In this document: positions 14,254 through 23,247 of the stretch, piece by piece
Layout of the letters: each line of letters begins with the position of its first letter
Numbering within the stretch: position 1 is the first letter of the stretch
Virus record (IMG/VR): IMGVR_UViG_3300035698_007038
Span: 1-47,204 of that record
Source: a virus
Strand: one strand, 5' to 3'
Length of the DNA: 47,204 bases
Made by a program: the position numbers and the translations under genes
Notes under the pieces: model-generated
Told to the model about the DNA's origin: nothing
The model's input: the letters and a program-made list of their open reading frames with translations, nothing else
The model's database searches: none

Positions 14254-16302
14254 ATGGCAGCATTAACGGGAAACAGGATTAAAGATACCTATAAGGATTT
14301 ACTTCAAGTAAGTAACTCTAACACAGGTATCGATGGTACTCTACGTTCCGTGTCAGACGGAGAGGGCACAGCTAGTGTCCTTTCGTTGTCTTCAGCTGCC
14401 GTGAGTATTAACGGATTAACATATCCCACATCTGACGGAACAGTTAATCAAGTGATAAAGACAGACGGCTCGGGCAATCTAAGCTTCGCGACGGTATCGG
14501 GCGGATCAAATGCTCTGGATGATCTTACAGATGTTACCATAACAGCCGCCGTTACCGGAGACTATATAAGATATAGCGGAAGTGCCTGGGTAGATGTTAC
14601 GGTAGGCCAGCTAGAAACAGATATAAATCATGATAATTTAACGGGGTTTGTAGTCAATGAACACATTGATTGGACAAGTACGGCGAGTAACTTCCTCACT
14701 TCTGGTACGGCTGCAACTGGTGCTCTCACGGTTACAGGGAACATTGGCGTTACTGGTACCGTCGATGGACGGGACGTTGCTACTGATGGTACTAAGCTGG
14801 ATGGTATAGAAGAATTAGCAGATGTTACAGACGAAGCTAACGTTACCACAGCTCTAGATGGAGCAACCTTAACAGGTGTAACTATTGCTGCAGATGATAA
14901 GGTATTAATACAAGATACCAGTGGTGCAGATGCATTAAAAACAGTAACTACGCAAGCCATAGCAGATTTAAACCCTACCCTCACAACAGAACAAGTACAA
15001 GACATTGCGGGTGGTATGTTTACCGGCAATACAGAAACTGGCATTACAGCCACCTACCAAGATGGTGATGGAACTATAGATCTCGTTACTGATGTTACGG
15101 CTTCTTCCACGAATACATTTACAAATAAATCAATTGATCTGGCCACAAATCCCGTCACAGGTACTAAGGCACAATTTGATACGGCTGTTTCTGATGGTAA
15201 TATAGCTTATGATGGCGGAGCGCATCACGATGGCTTCAGTGATTTCGTAGCTAATGAACATATAGACCATTCAACGATAACTCTCACGGCAGGCGATGGC
15301 CTGACGGGAGGCGGCACCATAGCCGCAAATCGTACATTCACCGTGGCTGGTGGTACCGGAATAACTGCTAATGCCAATGACATAGAAACAGATGCCAATC
15401 AAGGACACGTAACGACTGTGGGCGCACTAGATGGCGGATCCATCACGAGTAACTTCGGAACCATTAATAACGGTTCCAGTTCTATTACTACTACAGGCGC
15501 TTTATCGACAGGCGCTGCCACCGTTGCATCTTCTATTGATATCACTAATAACGGCGCTACCGCCGGATTCATTACCTTAGAAGAACCTAACGGTGATTCG
15601 ACAGTTAAACTCGCAGCACCTGCGTTAGCAGATAGCTACACATTAACACTTCCCGTAGATGACGGAGATAACACCGAAGTACTATCTACTAATGGTAGCG
15701 GTGTATTATCTTGGGCACCAGCCGGCGGTGCTCCCGAAGGTACGGCCGTACTATCTACTGGGGAAGGTGGCGGTACTAAGTTCTTAAGAGAAGATGGTGA
15801 TGGTACTTGCTCGTGGCAAGCAGCCGCGGGGTCTGCCTTAGAGGATGTAGATACTACTCAGGTTACTTCAGAAACAAATACAAATGAAAATGTCCTGTAC
15901 TCCCAAGCAATTACTGCGGGTCTGCTGGGGACTAATGGAGATATGATTAAAATCCGTGCCTTCGGTACAGTGGCGGGCGATACGGATACCAAAACTATAC
16001 GCGTTAAATTTGGCGGAACTACTGTAAACACGTGTGATGATGCCTTAAGTTTATTCGATGGTTGGGCCTGCGAAGCAACTATAATCAGAACGGGTGCAGC
16101 AACCCAGAAAGCCTGGGGAACAGTTCGCTTTACGCAAAGCGCTCCCGGAAATGGTGGCGGTGATACGTATGATGCAGAATTTACGAGCCCTACCGAAACA
16201 TTGAGCGGAGCAATCACCGTAGCAATTACCGGACAAACTTCCGGAGCAGATACCGACGACATCGTTATCGAAGCAGCCTGGATTGAATATTTACCAGTAT
16301 AG
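14254..16302 (+). CDS. Large fibre-like structural protein
   Basis: 682 aa, poor in Cys and aromatic residues and rich in T, D, G and A, with strings of short beta repeats. The module INGLTYPTSDG...IKTDGSGNLSF (about 49-77) is the same kind of unit found in the two fibres at 24925-27347 and recurs in phage fibre proteins. DVTDEANVTTALDGATLTGVTI and LTLPVDDGDNTEVLSTNGSGVLSW add further repeats. The C-terminal about 130 residues form a distinct globular region with two Cys (TCDD, WACEA). Likely a trimeric adhesin or side fibre. Confidence 0.7.
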   Translation: MAALTGNRIKDTYKDLLQVSNSNTGIDGTLRSVSDGEGTASVLSLSSAAVSINGLTYPTSDGTVNQVIKTDGSGNLSFATVSGGSNALDDLTDVTITAAVTGDYIRYSGSAWVDVTVGQLETDINHDNLTGFVVNEHIDWTSTASNFLTSGTAATGALTVTGNIGVTGTVDGRDVATDGTKLDGIEELADVTDEANVTTALDGATLTGVTIAADDKVLIQDTSGADALKTVTTQAIADLNPTLTTEQVQDIAGGMFTGNTETGITATYQDGDGTIDLVTDVTASSTNTFTNKSIDLATNPVTGTKAQFDTAVSDGNIAYDGGAHHDGFSDFVANEHIDHSTITLTAGDGLTGGGTIAANRTFTVAGGTGITANANDIETDANQGHVTTVGALDGGSITSNFGTINNGSSSITTTGALSTGAATVASSIDITNNGATAGFITLEEPNGDSTVKLAAPALADSYTLTLPVDDGDNTEVLSTNGSGVLSWAPAGGAPEGTAVLSTGEGGGTKFLREDGDGTCSWQAAAGSALEDVDTTQVTSETNTNENVLYSQAITAGLLGTNGDMIKIRAFGTVAGDTDTKTIRVKFGGTTVNTCDDALSLFDGWACEATIIRTGAATQKAWGTVRFTQSAPGNGGGDTYDAEFTSPTETLSGAITVAITGQTSGADTDDIVIEAAWIEYLPV

Positions 16303-16311
16303 GAGACAAGT

Positions 16312-16512
16312 ATGAGCGATGAATTTGAATATGCGCGAGAGCGCTCTAGAGAGTATCCTTACATGGGAGATCAGCTCGATATCATATTGATGCAATTTAA
16401 CTACATGCGTCTTAGTGGCGTAGACATGCACGCCGACATGGACAAGTTACTCGGGTCGATACTAGCAATTAAACGTAAATACCCTAAACCAGAAGAAGAG
16501 GTAAGTAAATAA
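16312..16512 (+). CDS. Small hypothetical protein after fibre (66 aa)
   Basis: AGGAGA upstream. MSDEFEYARERSREYPYMGDQLDIILMQF followed by a helix ending AIKRKYPKPEEEV (read as segments). The motif YP-x-x-DQLD...IK-x-K-YPKP recurs in small proteins next to phage fibre genes. Function unknown. Its stop overlaps the next ATG (TAATG). Confidence 0.65.
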   Translation: MSDEFEYARERSREYPYMGDQLDIILMQFNYMRLSGVDMHADMDKLLGSILAIKRKYPKPEEEVSK

Positions 16513-16589
16513 TGTTAAGAACTATTTTTTACATAGTAGTTATAATGGCCATATTAAGTGGTGGCTTTGGAATTTACATAGGATTTTAA
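16512..16589 (+). CDS. Micro membrane peptide (25 aa)
   Basis: Coupled start (TAATG). MLRTIFYIVVIMAILSGG then FGIYIGF: one hydrophobic helix from residue 4 to 23 with a single Arg at the N-terminus. It resembles the cluster at 3615-4102. Confidence 0.45.
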   Translation: MLRTIFYIVVIMAILSGGFGIYIGF

Positions 16590-16592
16590 AAC

Positions 16593-16688
16593 ATGGATGG
16601 ATTTGGAAAATTAGGTAGAATATTAATGATCATTATGGTAGTGGCAGCTATCGTAGGTGGCGTTATAGGATACCTGGTAGTAACATAG
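16593..16688 (+). CDS. Micro membrane peptide (31 aa)
   Basis: MDGFGKLGR then a hydrophobic helix (ILMIIMVVAAIVGGVIGYLVV) that runs to the C-terminus. It is preceded and followed closely by other small genes; its stop shares a base with the next GTG start (TAGTG). Confidence 0.5.
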   Translation: MDGFGKLGRILMIIMVVAAIVGGVIGYLVVT

Positions 16689-16960
16689 TGAAGGGTGAAT
16701 ATTACGTATACTGCGGATTATGTGGATGTAAAAGGTTTAATACAGAAACCGTACGAGACGAAGAACATAAGAGAGTATGCAAGGAGCACCAGTTAGAAGA
16801 TCTTTTTGATCGGAAGAGGATAACTCCCAGGATAAAAAATTCATATCCTAAAATCAGAAGGGCTCCTTTAAAGACACCACAGTTCAGAGACGAAGCTTTA
16901 TACTGGGAAAAGATAGGTGAAGTTTGGGAAACAATAGAAGATACATGGGAAACTAGATAA
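16688..16960 (+). CDS. Small Cys-rich, probably zinc-binding protein (90 aa)
   Basis: GTG start coupled to the upstream stop. YCGLCGCKRF near the N-terminus and VCKEHQ at about 30 give a C-x-x-C ... C-x-x-H zinc-ribbon-like set. The rest is basic and aromatic, ending WETIEDTWETR. Its stop overlaps the ATG of the next gene. Function unknown. Confidence 0.55.
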   Translation: MKGEYYVYCGLCGCKRFNTETVRDEEHKRVCKEHQLEDLFDRKRITPRIKNSYPKIRRAPLKTPQFRDEALYWEKIGEVWETIEDTWETR

Positions 16961-17214
16961 TGGCAGTAAGACCAGAAGTAATCAACGGATTATATAATAT
17001 AGAATGCTCTATTTGTGGGGGAGAAATGAAAAGCAATGAGATGGTATTAGGTAAAGAATCAGGCTTACCCATGCATAATTACCACGCGGAAGAGAATCAG
17101 GAACGAATCCCGGTAACCGTATCGTTACAACAGGTACCAGACCCACAGAGTCAACCGGACGATATATTTAAAAGTTATGATGTGAGTCATACACCGACCA
17201 CAATAACTTATTAA
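16960..17214 (+). CDS. Small C-x-x-C protein (84 aa)
   Basis: MAVRPEVINGLYNIECSICGGEM gives one C-x-x-C, followed by LPMHNYHAEE with His residues that could complete a zinc site; the C-terminal half is Pro/Gln rich. It lies directly before the gp4-like gene. Function unknown, possibly a virion component. Confidence 0.55.
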   Translation: MAVRPEVINGLYNIECSICGGEMKSNEMVLGKESGLPMHNYHAEENQERIPVTVSLQQVPDPQSQPDDIFKSYDVSHTPTTITY

Positions 17215-17226
17215 TGAGGAATAAAC

Positions 17227-18198
17227 ATGGCAACTAGCGGATCAATAAATTATACGCAGACTGCGGGTGACGTAGTCAAGGATGCATTAGTATTATTAGG
17301 AGTAGCACATCCAGAAGAAACATTGAATAGTGCGACACAGAACTATGCTCTAAGTAGTCTTAACAAAATGACTAAGGCTTGGGGTGCTCAGGGTGCGAAA
17401 CTATGGGCGCTGGAGCAGGGAGCATTAGTATTTGACAACGACGTTGTGGCATACTCTTTTCATAACAAAGCAGGTACGGGAGGTACGGCGGCTGCCGGCA
17501 TTAAAGTTTCAGGCATAGTACAAACTACCATGAGTGCTGACGAGGCAGCTGCCCAGACCGTTTTATCAGTAACTAGTAGTACGGGGATGACCGCAAGTGA
17601 TAAAGTTATTATTGAATTGGATGATGGTACTCGGGATGAAACTACTATCGCTAGCGTTGACTCATCTACACAAATTACTGTCGATGATGCTCTCACCTCT
17701 ATCGCAGCTAGTGGCAATTTTATCTATGTCTATACTTTAGTTACAGATGAAATAAAGCACCCCGAACAAATACAGCACGTTAGGTTACGTAATTCCTCAG
17801 GTAATGAAATACCATTAGACCGACTAAGCAGACAAGAGTACCTGGAGATCGTAAACAAAGATCAGGAAGGAAGTCCTTATATATATTATTTTGATAAGCA
17901 ACTAACCAATCCAGTTCTTTATGTATGGCCCGAACCCAATAATCTACAAGAGAGTTTGAGGTTTGATTACCTAAAGACCGTGGAGGATATAGATGCGACA
18001 ACTAATAACATGTATTTTCCGGACGAATGGTTAGAAGCCTTAACCTACAGTTTAGCTGTGAGATTAGCCCCAGCCTACGGCAAAGAACAAAAGATACAAG
18101 CGCTGGCTGTTATGGCAAATGCGTTCTTTGATGATGCCATGAGGGCAGACGAAGAAGACGCAACTACTAATTTTGTCCCTGACATGGGGGGTTATTAA
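17227..18198 (+). CDS. Tail accessory factor, P22 gp4-like
   Basis: 323 aa. The N-terminal helical part (AGDVVKDALVLLGVAHPEETL, ALSSLNKMTKAWGAQGAKLW) and C-terminal FPDEWLEALTYSLAVRLAPAYG match the gp4 head-closure family of P22-like phages. An inserted beta domain at about 95-170 (VLSVTSSTGMTASDKVII, TIASVDSSTQITVDDAL) is a common addition. It should bind below the portal and start the tail. Its neighbours (portal, gp10-like) fit. Confidence 0.75.
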   Translation: MATSGSINYTQTAGDVVKDALVLLGVAHPEETLNSATQNYALSSLNKMTKAWGAQGAKLWALEQGALVFDNDVVAYSFHNKAGTGGTAAAGIKVSGIVQTTMSADEAAAQTVLSVTSSTGMTASDKVIIELDDGTRDETTIASVDSSTQITVDDALTSIAASGNFIYVYTLVTDEIKHPEQIQHVRLRNSSGNEIPLDRLSRQEYLEIVNKDQEGSPYIYYFDKQLTNPVLYVWPEPNNLQESLRFDYLKTVEDIDATTNNMYFPDEWLEALTYSLAVRLAPAYGKEQKIQALAVMANAFFDDAMRADEEDATTNFVPDMGGY

Positions 18199-18199
18199 C

Positions 18200-18655
18200 A
18201 TGGCAGGTACCCTGAGTAAAGTTAACGCAGGTGAATATTTAATAAACGGAGATCCTTTGACCGTTACCGATCTGGACGGAGTCACTGTCAGTACGAACGA
18301 TTTAAACGCCATACCCAAAGCTACTGAAGCCGTTGAAAAGACATTAAAGATGACCGTGTCAGGAGACACTTTAGATGGGCAGTCAAACGAAGTTGATTTT
18401 ATCTTCCCTGCCAAGGCCATCGTGACCTTCGCATGGATCGACGTTCTAACTAGTAAGACAGGTACTATAAACGTAGGAATACCAAGTAACAGTGATCAGA
18501 TAATTGACGGAGTATCTATAGGTAGTACTGGCATCGTACTTCCATCATCAGTTCTTATTTCGTCAGTGGGTGGTGAAACACTAGTCATCGATTCCGTGGG
18601 AGCTAATCTAACCGCTGTAGTAGTTGTCTATATTAAATACATAGAAATTGCATAA
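18200..18655 (+). CDS. Hypothetical virion protein (151 aa)
   Basis: The start is taken at ATG 18200, preceded by a G-run at 18185-18190, rather than an upstream TTG (18173). Beta-rich: EYLINGDPLTVTDLDGVTV, then TIFPAK-like strands, ending VVVVYIKYIEIA. It lies between gp4-like and gp10-like tail genes, so a tail or head-completion component is likely. Family not identified. Confidence 0.55.
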   Translation: MAGTLSKVNAGEYLINGDPLTVTDLDGVTVSTNDLNAIPKATEAVEKTLKMTVSGDTLDGQSNEVDFIFPAKAIVTFAWIDVLTSKTGTINVGIPSNSDQIIDGVSIGSTGIVLPSSVLISSVGGETLVIDSVGANLTAVVVVYIKYIEIA

Positions 18656-18673
18656 CGTACTGGAGACTAATTA

Positions 18674-20098
18674 ATGCCAACACAACCGATCAACATAGCA
18701 GGGCCAGCCTACGAAACGGTGCTAAATCAAAATGCCCAGCAATTGATTAACTGGTACTTAGAGGGTGATTCGTCCGGTGGTAAGTTTTCTTACATATTAA
18801 AACCCACGCCGGGGCTCACCTCGTTTTCAAGTATTACAGGAGACGAAGTACGAGGACTACTAGAACACCGTGGTGTACTGTACGCTGTAGTAGATGATAC
18901 TTTTTATAGTATAGATTCTGCGGGAACAGCGACCAGTAAAGGTACTATCAATACTATTAGTGGACAAGTAAGAATGTCTGACTCGAACGACCAAATAATA
19001 ATAGTAGACGGTACTAATGGATATATATATGACGTACTGGACGATACATTTGAAGACATAACGGATGAGAACTTTCCCAGTAGTCCGGACGACGTGACGT
19101 ACCAGGACGGTTACTTCATCGTAATCTCCCAAACTGACCATAAGTTTTATTTATCTGCTGTTGCGGAAGGTAGGGAGTGGGACGGGTTAGACTTCGCATC
19201 TGCTACTGCAGACGCGGATAGATTAGTAGGATGCATATCTGACCACAGAGAGATATGGCTATTCGGAACTAGAACAACGGAGATTTGGTTTAACTCTGGT
19301 AATGTAACCTTCCCGTTTGAACGACGTCCTGGAGTATTATTACATAAAGGACTAGCCGCACGAGATAGTTTAGTCTCTATTGATAATACATTATATTGGC
19401 TTGCAAATGATGACTCAGGAAATAGCACAGTAGTGCGCGCTTCAGGATATACTCCAGAAGTTATATCCAGCGTGGCGATCTCACAAGCAATAGAAGGATA
19501 CACTACAATCTCTGACGCCACGGCATATGCCTATAAAAACGGTGCACATGAATTCTATGTATTAACATTCCCTACTGAAAAAGTAACGTGGGTGTTCGAC
19601 GCACTAACCCAGCAATGGCACCAATGGCAGTCATTGAACGGTGTTACTTACGGACGGCATTTATCTAATTGTGGGGCATTCGTCTACGGCAAACACATAG
19701 TAGGGGACTACTCCTCGGGTAATATTTATTATGTAGATAACAGTACTTATACGGACAATAGTATAGGCATTAAGAGAGTCAGAAGAACACAACATACTCA
19801 TTCTTATGATTCATACTTAAGCTTATACAACCTTAGGGTATTTATAGAGCCGGGAGTAGGTTTAGTCTCGGGCCAGGGCAGTGACCCTAAGATCATGATG
19901 AGAGTATCTAAGGACGGAGGCCATAACTGGGGAACTGAGTTATGGAGAGATCTGGGAAAAGCGGGAGTGTACGGAGAACGTGTCGTATGGGACCAGTTGG
20001 GAATAGCAAAGTCATGGACATTTGAGTTCGTGGTGAGCGACCCTGTCAATATAAATATATTAGGCGCGGTTGCCTACGTAGAAAAAGAGGAAAAGTAA
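18674..20098 (+). CDS. Tail hub, P22 gp10-like (packaged DNA stabilisation protein)
   Basis: 474 aa, the size of P22 gp10 (472). Family motifs: QLINWYLE near 24-31, LKPTPGLTSF at about 41-50, REIWLFGTRTTEIWFNSG at about 190, FERRPGVLLHKGLAARDS, and TWVFDALTQQWHQWQS at about 295. It should plug the portal-gp4 channel and hold tailspikes or the needle. Its stop overlaps the next start (TAATG). Confidence 0.85.
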   Translation: MPTQPINIAGPAYETVLNQNAQQLINWYLEGDSSGGKFSYILKPTPGLTSFSSITGDEVRGLLEHRGVLYAVVDDTFYSIDSAGTATSKGTINTISGQVRMSDSNDQIIIVDGTNGYIYDVLDDTFEDITDENFPSSPDDVTYQDGYFIVISQTDHKFYLSAVAEGREWDGLDFASATADADRLVGCISDHREIWLFGTRTTEIWFNSGNVTFPFERRPGVLLHKGLAARDSLVSIDNTLYWLANDDSGNSTVVRASGYTPEVISSVAISQAIEGYTTISDATAYAYKNGAHEFYVLTFPTEKVTWVFDALTQQWHQWQSLNGVTYGRHLSNCGAFVYGKHIVGDYSSGNIYYVDNSTYTDNSIGIKRVRRTQHTHSYDSYLSLYNLRVFIEPGVGLVSGQGSDPKIMMRVSKDGGHNWGTELWRDLGKAGVYGERVVWDQLGIAKSWTFEFVVSDPVNINILGAVAYVEKEEK

Positions 20099-20541
20099 TG
20101 GGTGGATTATTAGCATTATTAGTATCGGCTGCCGGAAGCATGGCAGGACAACAGGTAGCTAAAGATGTATTTGGAGTAGGTAAAGACACAAGTGATCGCG
20201 GTCTGTCGGGCGGTGGTGGCGGTGGCAAGGCTAAAAAGAGTCAGAAAGATCAAATGCAACGCTTTGCGGAATCGTTAATGCAACAACGACAGAAAGGACT
20301 AGCTTCCTCTCCTGGCGCAGACCAGCAATCTGCCCAAACACCCCAACAAGGTGGCGGACAACTACAAGAATTAATGGACATGTTACAACAACGAGGACAA
20401 AATCAACAAGAGGCTCCTCAGCCTTCCGAACAACCTATACAACAGGGTGGGCCCGCCCCTCAGGAAGGAAACAAAATACCACAACGACTAAGTCCTCTAC
20501 ATTTTCTAATTGGTAGACGTCTATACGGTCTGGGTAGATAA
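20098..20541 (+). CDS. Gly/Gln-rich protein, possible ejection or tail component (147 aa)
   Basis: A short hydrophobic N-terminus (LLALLVSAAGSMAG) is followed by a Gly run (SGGGGGGK), then Gln-rich low complexity (about 50-125) and a C-terminus RRLYGLGR. Position next to the tail hub and before ejection proteins suggests a virion protein. Composition may point to a disordered linker. Confidence 0.5.
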   Translation: MGGLLALLVSAAGSMAGQQVAKDVFGVGKDTSDRGLSGGGGGGKAKKSQKDQMQRFAESLMQQRQKGLASSPGADQQSAQTPQQGGGQLQELMDMLQQRGQNQQEAPQPSEQPIQQGGPAPQEGNKIPQRLSPLHFLIGRRLYGLGR

Positions 20542-20542
20542 T

Positions 20543-21160
20543 ATGGCAGATTTATCACCACCTCCTACCAGCTCTCTGCTAACTACTACTGAACGAGGAG
20601 TAGAGAAGGGCTGGTCAGCGTGGTTCCAAGAAAACTGGGAACGCTCATTTGATGGTTATAAAGAACTATTGGATGGGACATTCGACAACGATACAGTTCT
20701 AAATATAACCTCAAAAATAGACGCTAGTTATGAGAAATATAAAATAGTACTATTTAATACTAAATTTAGTATTCCAGGAACAACGCTTTCTATGAGGATA
20801 TCGATTGATCAGGGAGAAACCTACGACAATACTAGTATATACGAGTGGCTCATAGATAACAAAGGTTCGATAGTTTCTACAGTGAGCAGTGCGGGAGATA
20901 CCCGATTCGAATTAAATACGTCGGGTGTAAGTTCTGACCTAAATGCTATCCTAAATGGTACCATAGAATTATACAAACCCGCGGATTCTACCAGAACACA
21001 ATGCTCATGGAAACTTACATATACAAATGAACTAGAAGAACAAGAAACAGTCGCTGGTGCGGGACAATATAATTCCTCGGAACAAGTGAATGCGGTACAA
21101 ATTAATATAAGTTCCGGATACGTAGTGTCTGGTAAATACGTATTATACGGATTAAGATAA
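20543..21160 (+). CDS. Hypothetical virion protein (205 aa)
   Basis: ATG 20543 is preferred over an upstream TTG because it lies 1 nt after the previous stop and is probably coupled. Aromatic N-terminus (KGWSAWFQENWERSFDGYKELL), then beta strands including CSWKLTYTNELEEQ and a C-terminal GYVVSGKYVLYGLR. Located in the tail module. No family assigned; a tail-tip or fibre-base protein is possible. Confidence 0.55.
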   Translation: MADLSPPPTSSLLTTTERGVEKGWSAWFQENWERSFDGYKELLDGTFDNDTVLNITSKIDASYEKYKIVLFNTKFSIPGTTLSMRISIDQGETYDNTSIYEWLIDNKGSIVSTVSSAGDTRFELNTSGVSSDLNAILNGTIELYKPADSTRTQCSWKLTYTNELEEQETVAGAGQYNSSEQVNAVQINISSGYVVSGKYVLYGLR

Positions 21161-21181
21161 ATATAGTGGAGAATAAATAAC

Positions 21182-21952
21182 ATGGCGGAACTACAAGCAG
21201 CCGGTGGTGGGTTTGATAACGATGACCATTTACCAATAAAAGGGTTAACGGTATCTAAACAAACTATATCTACACCTAAGGAAGAGATTAATAGGATCCT
21301 GAGGATGCTCTATCAGGCGGAACGTGTGGCGCGGGGCGACCTGAAGGGTAACTTCCAAGACGCATTGGATGTGTTTGATCAAGCACAGGGTAGTATGATG
21401 GAATTACTACAGCCTGCAATCGACGTCAATAAAGACGCCCTCGGAAGACTATCACAGTTTTCTAACCTTAAAGGAGATCAGGATCTAGACTCGTTGAATG
21501 CCCTTTTAGAGAGTGTTCCTGGATTTGCATTTAAGAAAGAACAAGGACGTAGGCAGATAGAGGCTTCCGGCGCTTCACGAGGACTCATGGGGTCTGGTGC
21601 AATACTTAAACAGCTAGAACAATTTGGTCAGGGACTGGCTGCGGATGAATTTGGAGCAGAACAAAATAGATTATTGAACATTATTAACTCCACAAATAAT
21701 TCAGTAAGCCAGGCTGCTGCCGCTACGCAATCCATTGGAGCACAGAAGGCTGGTATCCACACACAACTCGGCACATCATTAGCGGGTGTTACCGAACGTT
21801 TGGGAACACAACGAGGGTCCGCCCTTACGCAATTAGCGACTAAGATTAACAATAGTGCCACTTTGGAATTTAATCCAACAGGGCCTAATGGCAATGGTCT
21901 AGATGCTAATGATATTCGAGGAACAATAGGTATTTTAGGAGGGCTCGTATAA
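21182..21952 (+). CDS. DNA ejection protein, P22 gp7-like
   Basis: 256 aa. The motif PGFAFKKEQGRRQIEASGASRGLMGSG at about 115-140 (in parts) followed by LKQLEQFGQGLAADEFG is characteristic of the gp7-type DNA-transfer family. Helical and Ala/Gln/Ser-rich thereafter. It is packaged inside the capsid and injected with DNA in P22-like phages. First of three likely ejection genes, each separated by 0-1 nt. Confidence 0.7.
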   Translation: MAELQAAGGGFDNDDHLPIKGLTVSKQTISTPKEEINRILRMLYQAERVARGDLKGNFQDALDVFDQAQGSMMELLQPAIDVNKDALGRLSQFSNLKGDQDLDSLNALLESVPGFAFKKEQGRRQIEASGASRGLMGSGAILKQLEQFGQGLAADEFGAEQNRLLNIINSTNNSVSQAAAATQSIGAQKAGIHTQLGTSLAGVTERLGTQRGSALTQLATKINNSATLEFNPTGPNGNGLDANDIRGTIGILGGLV

Positions 21953-23247
21953 TGAATCCAGAAAGTTTATTGCAATTACTGCAAGAACAACAGCAACCTG
22001 AAGGACAAGGTGAAGAACAGCAGGCGGGCGTGCCCGACCAGCCACAGCCCGGCAAGGAAGAATTTCTAGGGCAGGTACAACAAATGCGTGCCATGATTTT
22101 ACAAGCAGCCCAGGACGCCGGAATAGACATGGATGATGACCTAACATCTCCGGAGAATAAAGACGCCATCAATGATAAACTAGGATTATCTACTAATTTC
22201 AGTAAGAGATTTGACGGAGCTTCAGGCGAAGTAACTGAAGGTGCTGCGGAACGAAATGCTCAACGAAACAACGAGCGAATAGCTGCTGACAAGAGTCGCG
22301 GTGTGTCCCAAGTAGACCCGGTAGTCGCTACTGCCCACATTAACTTCGTACGAGAACATATGGCTAAATCGGGAATGCCTGTGGATGAAGACGCTATCAA
22401 AACAGCAGTAGAGCAACGCATACAGGCGGGGGGCGAGTTCGATATGCAGAAGATAGCCAATGACGTAAGTCAAGCAGTTACCACCAAGCGTACTAAACAA
22501 TTAGCAGGCGACAATGCTTATCGTAAAGGATTATTAGAAGCTAATAAAATGAATAAGGAGATGGACCTGCTAAATAAACCGGTAATGGATTCCCAGTCAG
22601 GAGAACCCTTAGGGTCTGCGGGAGTACTAAACGACATCCGTAAACAGCAGGTTGCTAGTTCTGAGCTAGTACTTAACGTGTCATCTTTGGAAAAATCATT
22701 TGATCCACAGTTCTTTAATAGGTTCGCTGTTCTTAAGAATAAATCATTAGCGCAGATCAGTAAGTTAGGTGCAGAGCTAACGCCGGTTCAGCGTAAGCAG
22801 GTGACTAAGTTTACGGATTTCAGCCGGCAGGTGGTATCTCTATTTAACGCATACAGGAAAGAAATCACTGGTGCGGCAGCTTCTGAACAAGAACTGAAAA
22901 GATTAGAGAAAGGCTTTTTAAATATGGATATGTCAGCGGAACAAGCTAAGATAGCCATGACTGGTATTAAGGCCTTGGCCCAGATGAAAGCATTAATGGG
23001 CACTAAAACTTTACGAGACGCGGACTTCTTAAATAACACGTCAGACTATTTTAGTAATCTAGATGATATCGCCTCAGATCCTAGTGCTGATCCTATCGAT
23101 AAGAAAATGCACAAACTACTGCAGGACTGGGACGCGGTACGTGAGGATGTCTTACCTTCTATGCCTCGGGAACAGAAATTCACTGAAGCGCAGAAACGAG
23201 CCATCATCGAACGAGCCAAAACAATCAGAGCAGCGAGGGCTAAGTAA
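21952..23247 (+). CDS. Helical ejection-type virion protein (431 aa)
   Basis: TAATG coupling. A Gln/Glu/Pro-rich N-terminus (about 1-35) precedes long helices (GQVQQMRAMILQAAQDAGIDM, FTDFSRQVVSLFNAYRKEI, AQKRAIIERAKTIRAARAK). The order gp7-like, this gene, and a Gly-rich protein recalls the gp7/gp20/gp16 ejection set of P22, but sequence similarity to gp20 is not claimed. Confidence 0.55.
   Translation: MNPESLLQLLQEQQQPEGQGEEQQAGVPDQPQPGKEEFLGQVQQMRAMILQAAQDAGIDMDDDLTSPENKDAINDKLGLSTNFSKRFDGASGEVTEGAAERNAQRNNERIAADKSRGVSQVDPVVATAHINFVREHMAKSGMPVDEDAIKTAVEQRIQAGGEFDMQKIANDVSQAVTTKRTKQLAGDNAYRKGLLEANKMNKEMDLLNKPVMDSQSGEPLGSAGVLNDIRKQQVASSELVLNVSSLEKSFDPQFFNRFAVLKNKSLAQISKLGAELTPVQRKQVTKFTDFSRQVVSLFNAYRKEITGAAASEQELKRLEKGFLNMDMSAEQAKIAMTGIKALAQMKALMGTKTLRDADFLNNTSDYFSNLDDIASDPSADPIDKKMHKLLQDWDAVREDVLPSMPREQKFTEAQKRAIIERAKTIRAARAK

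Noticed and set aside
18173-18199. TTG start for the 151-aa virion protein
   Set aside because: ATG 18200 has a suitable ribosome site and avoids overlap with the gp4-like gene.
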